64,000 nucleotides of DNA from Mesorhizobium hawassense (GTDB lineage Bacteria; Pseudomonadota; Alphaproteobacteria; Rhizobiales; Rhizobiaceae). This document shows positions 1 through 7,858 of this stretch, in pieces. A model generated the notes under the pieces. That model saw only the letters and a program-made list of their open reading frames with translations, was not told the DNA's origin and made no database searches. The first letter of the stretch is position 1, and every line of letters starts with the position of its first letter. The stretch spans positions 49,834 through 113,833 of the forward strand of contig NZ_QMBP01000021.1 of NCBI RefSeq assembly GCF_003289945.1. Direction: 5' to 3'. The translations under genes and the position numbers were made by a program.

Positions 1-1
1 C

Positions 2-850
2 GACGCCACGGCGCGCATCTCCGCCCTGCAGGGCGGCCAGGTTCACATGATAAACATGGTGGAGCCCAAGGTTGTCGATCTCGTCAAGCGCGTGCCCAGC
101 CTGAAGGTCGAGGCCGTGTCAGGTCCCGGCTATGATGTTTTTAACATGTTTTGCGACACCGCACCCTTCGACAATAGCGATCTGAGGATGGCGCTTAAGC
201 TGGCGATAGATCGGCAGGAGATGGTCGATAAGATCTTGCGCGGCTACGGGACCATCGGCAACGACTTCCCGATTAACGCCTCATATCCTCTCTTCCCCGA
301 AGGCATCGAGCAGCGCACCTTCGATCCGGATAAGGCGAAGTTCCACTATAAAAAGTCGGACCACAGTGGTCCGGTCCTGCTCAGGACCTCCGAGGTTGCC
401 TTTGCCGGTGCAGTCGACGCCGCGCAGCTTTTCCAGCAGAGCTGCGCCAAGGCCGGCATCGCCCTCGAGGTCAAGCGCGAGCCAAGCGACGGTTACTGGT
501 CGGAAGTCTGGAACAAGCAGCCCTTCTGCGCAACCTACTGGAGCGGACGAGCGACGCAGAGCCAAATGTACTCGACCGTCTATTTGTCGACGGCTTCCTG
601 GAACGACTCACACTTCTCCAAAGAAAGGTTCGACAAGCTTCTCATCGAGGCGCGCGGCGAACTCGATCAGGACAAGCGCAGGAACCTCTATCGCGAGATG
701 GCCATCATCGTTCGCGATGAAGGCGGCACGATCGTGCCGATGTTCAACCAGTTTGTTGACGCCATTTCCGACAAGGTTGGCGGCTATGTCGGAGGGGTCG
801 ACTCACTGATGAACGGTTACGCGTTTGCGAAATGCTGGATCGAGCCTTGA
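2..850 (+). CDS. ABC transporter substrate-binding protein, family 5 (5' end outside window)
   Basis: Periplasmic binding protein of the peptide/nickel (SBP family 5) type, cut by the window edge. The reading frame is already open at base 2 and matches the C-terminal half (about 280 residues) of the two complete paralogues at 4467 and 10279, for example NDFPIN, EQRTFDPDKAKFHY and NLYREMA. The missing N-terminus should carry the Tat signal seen in those paralogues. The ligand is unknown; a peptide or peptide-like amide is suggested by the family. Unlike the other two copies, the bases after its stop show no trace of a permease start. It is the most upstream of three paralogues serving one permease/ATPase set. 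Confidence 0.9.
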   Translation, partial: DATARISALQGGQVHMINMVEPKVVDLVKRVPSLKVEAVSGPGYDVFNMFCDTAPFDNSDLRMALKLAIDRQEMVDKILRGYGTIGNDFPINASYPLFPEGIEQRTFDPDKAKFHYKKSDHSGPVLLRTSEVAFAGAVDAAQLFQQSCAKAGIALEVKREPSDGYWSEVWNKQPFCATYWSGRATQSQMYSTVYLSTASWNDSHFSKERFDKLLIEARGELDQDKRRNLYREMAIIVRDEGGTIVPMFNQFVDAISDKVGGYVGGVDSLMNGYAFAKCWIEP

Positions 851-1067
851 ATGAAGCCCGGGTTTTGACGGACGATCTCAGGCTTCCTATGTTGATTAAA
901 CGATGACTGGTGACAGCGCTCGTCATCAGCCACACGCTGAGGTGTGCGCTTAACATAGAACGTCGCTCGTGGGTCATGCACTCCGAGATCGTTGCTGCGG
1001 TCCTGACGAGGCGGCCGGGATCTGTTCCTCAGAAAAAAGAGAGATCTACTTGCCTGGAGGTTCGGCC

Positions 1068-2462
1068 ATGGATGTTATGACGCAAATCATCAGTCACGTT
1101 CTCAATTCGAGTTTGGACACGATCCCTAGGGAAGCGATTGACCGTGCGAAGCTCTCGATCCTAGACACTATAGCGTGCGCTATCGGAGGATCGAATGATC
1201 CTATTGCGCACTTGGCCCGCCAACTGGGCGCTTTGTCTGGTGGCAAACCTGAATGCACAGTTTGGATTTCCGGAGAAAAGCTCCCATCCAGCTTGGCTGT
1301 CCTTGTCAATGCCACGACAGCTAGAGCCCTTGATTTTGATGACACCTACGAGATTGCTATTAATGGTTGCCACGCCAGCGCATACAATGTTCCGCCCGCG
1401 TTGGCCCTTGCCGAACGCGACGCTTCCATAAGGGGAGCCGAATTGCTGTCGGCTCTCGCGACGGCTATCGATCTGCACATCCGTCTATCACGAAGCGTCG
1501 CAACCAACGCTATAGATACAGGCCGCGACAATATGGTCGCTGTCTGGGGCGCCACGGCTGTGAGTGCGAAGTTGCTGCGGGTCGACGAAGAGAAGATGCG
1601 GAATGCATTCGGTATCGCTTACGCCCATGCCGCTGGCGAGTTCCAAATGTATGAGGAGAATGCACACACGGTCGCGCTGCAGCAGGGCTTGCGGGCTCGC
1701 TCGGGTGTTGAGTCAGCCCTATCAGCGATCGTGGGTTTCAACGGTCCGAGGGAGCCATTCTTTGGGAAGTATGGCTTCTATAAAGCCTTCGAACCGGACT
1801 ATGGCCTGGATGCGATAGTGGACCAACTTGGTTCCGACTATGTGAACGCCTCTATTAGCTTTAAACCCTGGCCATCCTGCAGAGCTACGCATCACGGGAT
1901 CGATGGTCTCCTTCAATTACGTGAGGAACACAATTTCACTGGCGAAGATATTCTTCTTATTGAGCTCGGTTTGAATGAGCGTGCTGCGAGTGTGGTCGTC
2001 GAGCCGCGCGATCAAAAATGGAATCCAGATGACCCGGTCGCGGCGCGTTTCAGCCTGCCTTACGCCGTAGCTGTGGCGGCGCAGCGCGGGCAAGTCGCAA
2101 TTGGCGATTTCCGCGCCGAAGCCCTTCAGGATCCATCGGTCCGCCGCATCATGGCGGCCACGAAGGTCGAGATTGATCCAGAAATAAATCGCACTCACGG
2201 TCGGTACGGCAATTCGCCGACTACAGTAAAGGTGAAGCTAAAGTCTGGAAGGCAACATTTCATCCGCATCGACAAGCCGTTCGGCCATCCCGAAAACCCT
2301 GCTTCGCTCACCGATGGCATGCGAAAACTTAAAGCTTGTGCCGAAATGTCCATGTTGCCGTTCTCTGAGAAGCAGCTCGGGTTGATCGGGGAGTTCATAG
2401 ACGACCTTGATAAGCGGCCTACGTTGGCACCGCTGTTCGATCTGCTGGTTGGCGGTAAATAG
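1068..2462 (+). CDS. MmgE/PrpD family protein
   Basis: A 464-residue protein of the MmgE/PrpD superfamily, which includes 2-methylcitrate dehydratase, cis-aconitate decarboxylase and iminodisuccinate epimerase. Family traits seen are an N-terminal helical region with SILDTIACAIGG and ALDFDDTYE, a central FKPWPSCRATHHGIDGL segment, and a smaller C-terminal domain with KVKLKSGRQ. The start at 1068 is chosen because a TGGAGG-type ribosome binding site lies about 8 bases upstream; an in-frame extension to 969 lacks one. It lies downstream of the partial binding protein and before the hydrolase remnant, so it may act on a transported substrate. The actual reaction cannot be read from sequence. Confidence 0.85.
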   Translation: MDVMTQIISHVLNSSLDTIPREAIDRAKLSILDTIACAIGGSNDPIAHLARQLGALSGGKPECTVWISGEKLPSSLAVLVNATTARALDFDDTYEIAINGCHASAYNVPPALALAERDASIRGAELLSALATAIDLHIRLSRSVATNAIDTGRDNMVAVWGATAVSAKLLRVDEEKMRNAFGIAYAHAAGEFQMYEENAHTVALQQGLRARSGVESALSAIVGFNGPREPFFGKYGFYKAFEPDYGLDAIVDQLGSDYVNASISFKPWPSCRATHHGIDGLLQLREEHNFTGEDILLIELGLNERAASVVVEPRDQKWNPDDPVAARFSLPYAVAVAAQRGQVAIGDFRAEALQDPSVRRIMAATKVEIDPEINRTHGRYGNSPTTVKVKLKSGRQHFIRIDKPFGHPENPASLTDGMRKLKACAEMSMLPFSEKQLGLIGEFIDDLDKRPTLAPLFDLLVGGK

Positions 2463-2539
2463 GCCAGTCCAGGAGCGTAGAGGCATCCCCCCTGTGTCCT
2501 GACCTTGGCACGACGCTGTTCGCGCCGCATAGTTCTGGA

Positions 2540-2847
2540 GGCGGGGCTGCGTGTCGCTATGTGGAACTTGCAACGGATGTGTACCGCCCCGTCGGATTGC
2601 CCCGGCAAGCTGTCCGCGATTTTGGACGAAGTACGGCAAAGTCTCTCCTGCCTAAACCCAGCAAACCCGTAGCCATAATGTTCGCGACGCAGGGCTATGC
2701 AGTGGTGGTGCAAGAGCTTCGCGGGCTCTTTGATTCTTTGATTACGGCTGCCACTTCGCGCTCCTCGAACACGATGCGAAGGATGGGTACGACCACACTG
2801 TCGTGGATAGCATCCCACCATGGTCGACGGGGCGGGTTGCCACCTAG
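2540..2847 (+). pseudogene. CocE/NonD family hydrolase remnant
   Basis: Decayed N-terminal part of an X-Pro dipeptidyl-peptidase-like (CocE/NonD) acyl hydrolase. One frame reads ELATDVYRPVGLPR and then GYAVVVQELRGLFDS from 2561. After a frameshift another frame reads HFALLEHDAKDGYD and PPWSTGRVAT up to about 2845. Both stretches follow the usual order of this family (ATDVYRP, VVVQD.RG, DGYDTV, WSTGRVG). The catalytic serine motif that should follow is missing because the IS5-type element begins at about 2848, and I see no continuation beyond it. The copy is therefore broken by both frameshift and truncation. An intact relative lies at 12329. Confidence 0.7.
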
Positions 2848-3610
2848 GGCGTAGACTCATTACCGCGTAACCAGATGCGGATTGAGACGAGTTTGAGGGC
2901 GGCGAGATAGTTCTCGGCCAGCTTGTCGTAGCGGGTGGCAATACGGCGGAACTGCTTGGCCTTATTGAAGAAGCGCTCGATGAGGTTGCGCGCCTTGTAG
3001 AGGAAGGGGCTGAAGCATATCGGGTCCTTGCGGTTGACCTTGGGCGGGATGTTGGCCCATGCCTTTCGGTCGGTGACGACAGTCCGCAAGACGTTGGCAT
3101 CATAGCCTTTGTCAGCGAGCAGCATGGCACCCTCGGGCAAGTCCGTGATCAAGTCCACTGCGGAGGCGATGTCACTCATCTGTCCTGCCGTGAGCATCAG
3201 CTTGATCGGCCTGCCTTTAGCGTCCACAAGAGCATGGATTTTGGTTGTCAGCCCGCCTCGGGATCGACCGAGACAATGATCTCGACCCCCCTTTTTGCCG
3301 TCGCGCCCTGCTGATGGACGCGAACAATCGAGGTGTCGATCATCTGCATCTTGCCGTCATGGGCTTTGGTAATGTTGGCCATGAGGCGGTCCCACACACC
3401 AGCTTTCCGCCATCGGACAAAACGATTGTAGCAGGTGGTGCGTGGGCCGTATCGCTCTGGCAGATCGCGCCATGGCGCACCGGATCGCAGCACCCAGAAG
3501 ATGCCGTTCAGCACTCGCCTGTCATCCACGCGCGGCACCCCTCGCGGTTTGTTGGGCAACAAGGGCTCGATCACGCGCCATTCGAAATCGGTCAGGTCAT
3601 ATCGACTCAT
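2844..3610 (-). CDS. IS5 family transposase (two frames joined by -1 slippage)
   Basis: Transposase made from two overlapping frames, as is usual for the IS427 group of IS5. Frame one (3610 down to 3248, 120 residues) has the N-terminal domain: YDLTDFEWRVIEPLLP, GIFWVLRSGAPWRDLP and MIDTSIVRVHQQGA. Frame two (ending at 2844) has the DDE core with GRSRGGLTTKIHALVD, LLADKGYDA and a C-terminal RNLIERFFNKAKQFRRIATRYDK. The frames meet near 3287-3300 at a run of five A followed by six G on the coding strand. A -1 shift there restores a continuous protein, so this looks like programmed slippage rather than damage. It is likely a functional transposase. Confidence 0.85.
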
Positions 3611-3635
3611 GCTGAGCGTGAATCAGATTTCGTCG
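2848..3635 (-). mobile_element. IS5 family element (IS427-like group)
   Basis: A compact insertion sequence of about 0.8 kb with a two-frame transposase on the minus strand, truncating the CocE/NonD remnant. The ends are not sharp. An imperfect inverted match is seen between roughly 2848-2867 and the complement of 3612-3635 (core CTCATTACCGC against TGATTCACGC). I could not confirm a target duplication. Confidence 0.7.
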
Positions 3636-3742
3636 CAAAATAAAAGTCTCGGTCAGAAGACGGCCCATTGTGGACCTACGTGCAAAAAGGATATGTTACG
3701 GCAGCGCGCGTAGGCATTCCGCTTCATCATCGCGCATGTTTC

Positions 3743-4039
3743 ATGAAAACAAATGATAGGTTCTACTCGCTTATGCACGCGGTCTGTGCTGGTCATGGCT
3801 ATTGCGGAGGAATGCACGGTGACAAGTTCATGGATGTCATCGATTTCATTCCTGAATCCGGTAATGTTACAGCGGATCAATTTGTGGAATGGGTATTTCT
3901 AGCTGAGTATGAGAATGAGAGTGAGCGAATGTCTCCCAGATGGGATCGACATCGCCAGAGGATACAAGACTATTTTGTTGAGCACATGGGCTCGGACGCT
4001 GTCGATGCCAGCCAACTAAAATGGGAAGTGGAGGGTTAA
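3743..4039 (+). CDS. Small hypothetical protein
   Basis: A 98-residue acidic protein beginning MKTNDRFYSLMHAVCAGHGYCGGMHGDKFMDVIDFIPE. It has no signal peptide or membrane segment. The cysteine/histidine/glycine-rich stretch near residues 13-26 and the well-formed C-terminus look coding rather than accidental. The frame is open further upstream to 3668, inside the IS flank, so the internal Met after the IS boundary is preferred. I do not recognise a function. It stands alone between the IS element and the transporter operon. Confidence 0.5.
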   Translation: MKTNDRFYSLMHAVCAGHGYCGGMHGDKFMDVIDFIPESGNVTADQFVEWVFLAEYENESERMSPRWDRHRQRIQDYFVEHMGSDAVDASQLKWEVEG

Positions 4040-4466
4040 GCCAGCCCAATTCCGCTTCCCACACAGCTCGCTCATATCGCATTTATGAGTTCACGACCTA
4101 GGGTTCTCCGCACTCGGGATCGTCCAAGTGCTTCTCGCTCAGCTGTGCCATCCGGGGGCCTCGACTTGCGATCGTGGAAGGGGTCGGCGGTGCGATGTCG
4201 GGAGATAGCCACCGCCTTGGCGATATGCGCCTGTGCCTATCTATTGCGACCCAATCGAATTTCCGCCGAGGGCATGACCGGATTTGGCAGGCCTGCTTTG
4301 CCAAATTGGAGTTCCGTCATCTTATATACACAAGGCGTCAAAAATGCCGATTTCCTGCGCCAATCGGGGAAGAATTTGGGCAAGCCGGCCTTCCTAGCCG
4401 TCTAATATCACCAAAACAAAAGCAGCCTGAACGGCTTCGGGGACCAAACAAAGGGAGGAGCATCCT
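4040..4466. promoter_or_regulatory. Leader region of the binding-protein/transporter operon
   Basis: No gene is supported here. Bases 4338-4390 closely resemble 10137-10188 upstream of the third binding protein, sharing GATTT-CTGCG and the block GAATTTGGGCAAG followed by GGCC. This conserved leader probably carries the promoter or operator of both binding-protein genes. A clear GGGAGGAG ribosome binding site precedes the start at 4467. Confidence 0.55.
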
Positions 4467-6056
4467 ATGTCGCAGGAACTCGACTATCTTAGCTGCCGCG
4501 TCGTCGCGGGCCGGATGAGCCGACGTGAATTTCTTGGCCGTGCGACGGCACTCGGCATGAGCGCCGCCTTCGCCAACTCGCTTCTTGCCGGCGCCGCAGA
4601 GGCGCAGGCGCCGCGAAAGGGCGGCATTCTCAAGGCCGGTCTTCAGGGCGGTGGCGCCACCGACAGTCTCGACCCAGCGCTTCCGGCGGGGGCCCCTCCA
4701 ATTGCTTTCGGCAGATGTTGGGGCGAGGTGCTGATAGAAGTAACCCCCGACAACCGGATCGAATACCGCATCGCCCAGGAAATTGGCTCCTCGAAGGATG
4801 CGAAGACCTGGACCCTGAAAATTCGGAAGGACATCCCGTTCCACAACGGCAAGGAAGTAACGCCACAAGACGTCGTGGCCACGTTAGAGCGTCATTCCAA
4901 TAAAGAGTCCAAATCAGGCGCTCTGGGGGTCCTACGCGGTATCGAAACGATCAGGGTCGATGGCGGCGACGTCATCATCACGCTGAAGGAACCCAACGTT
5001 GAACTGCCTTATTTGATGACCGATTATCACCTGATCATCCAGCCTAATGGCGGCAAGGATGCTCCTGCCGCCGGGATAGGGGCCGGCCCTTACAAGGTGA
5101 CCGTCAACGAGCCCGGCGTGCGGCACGGCGGGGAAAAGTTCAAGGATTACTGGCAGGGCGACAACCTCGGCCATGCCGACCAAATTGAAATCATAGTCAT
5201 CAACGATGCCACGGCACGTATCTCTGCTCTGCAAGGCAAACAGGTCCACATGATCAACCGTGTCGAGCCGAAGGTCGTCGACTTGGTCAAGCGCGTCCCT
5301 GGCGTCACGATCCAGAATGTGACGGGGCGAGGTTGCTATCTTTTCAACATGTTCTGCGACACACCGCCGTTTAACAACGTCGATCTCCGAATAGCGTTGA
5401 AGCTTGCTTTGGACCGCGAGCAAATGTTGGACAAGATTCTGCGGGGGTATGGCTCGTTGGGTAACGACTTCCCAATCAACAATGCCTATCCGCTCTTTCC
5501 GGATGACGTGGAGCAGCGCACTTTCGATCCAGATAAAGCCAAATTCCACTATCAGAAGTCGGGCCATAGCGGGCCGATCCTGCTCAGGACCTCGGATTTG
5601 GCCTTTCCGGGTGCGGTTGATGCCGCCCAGCTCTATCAGCAGAGTTGCGCCAAGGCCGGCATCACCCTCGAGGTCAAGCGTGAGCCGGGGGACGGTTACT
5701 GGACGGAGGTGTGGCAAAAGCAGCCTTTCTATGCCTCCTATTGGACCGGCCGCTCAACGCAGGACCAGATGTATTCGAGTGCATATCTGTCTACGGCGGA
5801 GTGGAACGACACTCACTTCTTCAATGACAAATTCGACAAGCTTCTCAAAGAGGCGCGCGCCGAACTCGACCAGGAGAAGCGCAAGAACCTCTATCGCGAG
5901 ATGGCCAACATCGTTCGGGACGAGGGTGGCGTGATCGTGCCGTTCTTCAACCAGTTCATCGACGCGACATGGTCCGGCGTGAAGGGCTTCGTGAAGCATC
6001 CTGCGCGGGATATGTGCAACGGCTACGCCTTGGCGCAATGCTGGATCGAAGCATGA
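4467..6056 (+). CDS. ABC transporter substrate-binding protein, family 5 (Tat-exported)
   Basis: A complete 529-residue SBP family 5 protein (peptide/nickel class). The N-terminus carries a twin-arginine signal, SRREFLGRATALGMSAAFA, followed by an AEAQA cleavage region near residue 45, so it is exported folded to the periplasm. Family hallmarks are WTLKIRKDIPFHNGKEVTPQDVV, SGPYKV-like GAGPYKVTV, and the LALDREQML...GYGSLGNDFPIN segment. The start follows a strong GGGAGGAG site. Its stop overlaps the permease start (ATGA), so it is the first gene of a coupled operon with two permeases and a fused ATPase. The ligand is unknown; peptides or amide compounds fit the hydrolase remnants nearby. Confidence 0.93.
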   Translation: MSQELDYLSCRVVAGRMSRREFLGRATALGMSAAFANSLLAGAAEAQAPRKGGILKAGLQGGGATDSLDPALPAGAPPIAFGRCWGEVLIEVTPDNRIEYRIAQEIGSSKDAKTWTLKIRKDIPFHNGKEVTPQDVVATLERHSNKESKSGALGVLRGIETIRVDGGDVIITLKEPNVELPYLMTDYHLIIQPNGGKDAPAAGIGAGPYKVTVNEPGVRHGGEKFKDYWQGDNLGHADQIEIIVINDATARISALQGKQVHMINRVEPKVVDLVKRVPGVTIQNVTGRGCYLFNMFCDTPPFNNVDLRIALKLALDREQMLDKILRGYGSLGNDFPINNAYPLFPDDVEQRTFDPDKAKFHYQKSGHSGPILLRTSDLAFPGAVDAAQLYQQSCAKAGITLEVKREPGDGYWTEVWQKQPFYASYWTGRSTQDQMYSSAYLSTAEWNDTHFFNDKFDKLLKEARAELDQEKRKNLYREMANIVRDEGGVIVPFFNQFIDATWSGVKGFVKHPARDMCNGYALAQCWIEA

Positions 6057-7027
6057 AGGGCGCGTTTAGGGGCTCGCCCGTTCTAAAGCTGGTTGCCCAG
6101 CGCATTGCGCTGGGCATTTTCCTCCTTTTCGCCGTTTCCGTGCTGATCTTCGCGGGGACCCAGATTCTTCCAGGCGACGTGGCACAGTCCATCCTTGGTC
6201 AGTCGGCCACGCCCGAGGCAGTTGCCAATTTGCGTCAGGAGCTGGGCCTCAATGATCCTGCCTATATGCGTTACTTCCAGTGGGTTGGTGGGGTTTTGAC
6301 TGGCGATCTCGGGAAGGCGCTCACCACGCGACAGGAGATCACTGTGACGCTGATGCCTCGGCTGTGGAACACGCTGTTCCTAGCCTTTTGGGCCGCCGCC
6401 GTGTCGATTCCCCTCTCAATTATCCTGGGGCTGATAGCTGTGCGTTTCCGCAACGGTCCTGTCGATAAGGCGATTTCGGGATTTGCCTTGGCGTCGACGT
6501 CACTACCTGAATTCTTCATCGGTTATCTGCTTATCTTATTCCTTGCCGTGAAGCTGCAGTGGTTCCCATCGATCTCGACTGTCTATGACGGAATGCCCTT
6601 TCTTGAAAAGCTGAAAGCGATTGTGCTGCCGGTAATCGCTTTGGTGATCGTCGTGCTGGCGCACATGATGCGCATGACGCGTGCAGCTATTCTGAACGTG
6701 ATGCAGTCGGCCTACATCGAGACGGCCGAGCTCAAGGGGCTTTCAGCCTTGGATATTATCTGTAAGCATGCTTTCCCGAATGCCATCGCGCCCATCGTCA
6801 ATGTCGTGATGCTTAACATGGCCTATCTGGTGGTCGGCGTTGTCGTGATCGAGGTGATCTTCGTCTATCCGGGGATGGGGCAGTATCTTGTCGATCATGT
6901 CGTCAAGCGCGACGTGCCGGTGGTCCAAGCCGTCGGTCTCATCTTTGCTGCCGTGTACATCGGGCTCAACATCGTGGCGGACGTCGCTGCGATCCTTGCC
7001 AACCCGCGCCTGAGGCATCCCAAGTAG
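6053..7027 (+). CDS. ABC transporter permease (DppB-like)
   Basis: Inner-membrane permease of 324 residues of the dipeptide/oligopeptide/nickel type. It has a first membrane segment near residues 17-37, a periplasmic loop with GDVAQSILGQSATPEAV, five further hydrophobic segments, and the EAA coupling loop ETAELKGLSALDIICKHAFPNAIAP near the C-terminal third. The start at 6053 overlaps the stop of the binding protein by four bases; a longer in-frame start at 5969 would overlap that gene by about 90 bases and is not needed. A terminator-like hairpin lies inside its first 21 codons (6095-6115). It pairs with the permease at 7034. Confidence 0.92.
   Translation: MKGAFRGSPVLKLVAQRIALGIFLLFAVSVLIFAGTQILPGDVAQSILGQSATPEAVANLRQELGLNDPAYMRYFQWVGGVLTGDLGKALTTRQEITVTLMPRLWNTLFLAFWAAAVSIPLSIILGLIAVRFRNGPVDKAISGFALASTSLPEFFIGYLLILFLAVKLQWFPSISTVYDGMPFLEKLKAIVLPVIALVIVVLAHMMRMTRAAILNVMQSAYIETAELKGLSALDIICKHAFPNAIAPIVNVVMLNMAYLVVGVVVIEVIFVYPGMGQYLVDHVVKRDVPVVQAVGLIFAAVYIGLNIVADVAAILANPRLRHPK
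6095..6130 (+). terminator. Terminator-like hairpin inside the start of the permease gene
   Basis: A perfect 9-bp inverted repeat, GCCCAGCGC ATT GCGCTGGGC, occupies 6095-6115 and is followed by a T-rich tract (ATTTTCCTCCTTTT). It starts about 40 bases into the permease gene, just after the binding-protein stop. It could act as an attenuator or mRNA 3'-end stabiliser that keeps binding protein above permease levels. A weakened copy survives at 11907-11927 after the third binding protein. Confidence 0.45.
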
Positions 7028-7033
7028 GTAACA

Positions 7034-7858
7034 ATGTTCAATATTAGACAAATCCCGCTCGCGGCGTGGATCGGCCTACTCCTGACCGGTCTGGCAGTTA
7101 TCTGTGCGCTTTTTGCGCAATGGATCGCCCCACACGGCAATGGCGAGATCGTGGGCGACGTATGGGCGCCGATGTCGTCAGCGCATTGGCTGGGCACTGA
7201 TAATCTCGGGCGAGACCTGCTCTCGCGCATGATTTACGGCGCCCGCATCACGATCTTTATTGCCGGTATGGCAACTGCTCTGTCCTTTTCTCTCGGCGCT
7301 ATCCTCGGCTTTACGGCCGCCGTGGTCGGGGGGCTGGTCGACACACTTATGTCGGGCGTTGTCGATCTACTAATGGCCATACCGACATTGATCTTCGGTC
7401 TCGTAATCTTGGCAGTGCTGCCCGCGAACAATGTGACTCTCATTCTCGTGATGGGGATTTTAAGCTCCACGCGCGTCTATCGCCTCTCACGTGCCGTCGC
7501 TGCGGATATCAACGCAATGGACTTCGTAGAAGCAGCCAAGTTGCGGGGAGAGGGTCTCAGCTGGATCATTTTTCGCGAGATCCTGCCCAATGCAATGTCG
7601 CTCTTAGTGGCGGAACTGGGCCTGCGCTTCATCTTTTCGGTGCTGTTTCTGTCGGCGCTATCCTACCTGGGCCTTGGCGTGCAACCGCCGGACGCAGATT
7701 GGGGCGGCATGGTGATGGAAAACAAGGACGGCATCGTCTTCGGCATTCCTGCCGCACTGATCCCGGCCGCCGCGATCGCAGGATTGGGGATCTCCGTCAA
7801 TCTGGTCGTCGACTGGGTGCTCACTCGCACCACCAGCTTCAAGGGAGGTCGCGACTAA
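7034..7858 (+). CDS. ABC transporter permease (DppC-like)
   Basis: Second inner-membrane permease, 274 residues. It has an N-terminal membrane segment (AAWIGLLLTGLAVICALFA), the HWLGTDNLGRDLLSRMIYGAR motif typical of DppC/OppC, further hydrophobic segments, and an EAA loop VEAAKLRGEGLSWIIFREILPN. It begins six bases after the first permease ends and its stop overlaps the ATPase start (TAATG), so all are co-translated. With its partner it forms the channel for the substrate delivered by the 4467 and probably the 10279 and 2 binding proteins. Confidence 0.93.
   Translation: MFNIRQIPLAAWIGLLLTGLAVICALFAQWIAPHGNGEIVGDVWAPMSSAHWLGTDNLGRDLLSRMIYGARITIFIAGMATALSFSLGAILGFTAAVVGGLVDTLMSGVVDLLMAIPTLIFGLVILAVLPANNVTLILVMGILSSTRVYRLSRAVAADINAMDFVEAAKLRGEGLSWIIFREILPNAMSLLVAELGLRFIFSVLFLSALSYLGLGVQPPDADWGGMVMENKDGIVFGIPAALIPAAAIAGLGISVNLVVDWVLTRTTSFKGGRD

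Noticed and set aside
2195..3130. A 311-codon minus-strand frame across the end of the MmgE/PrpD gene and the IS5 element
   Set aside because: It crosses the boundary between a real gene and an insertion sequence and is out of frame with the transposase.
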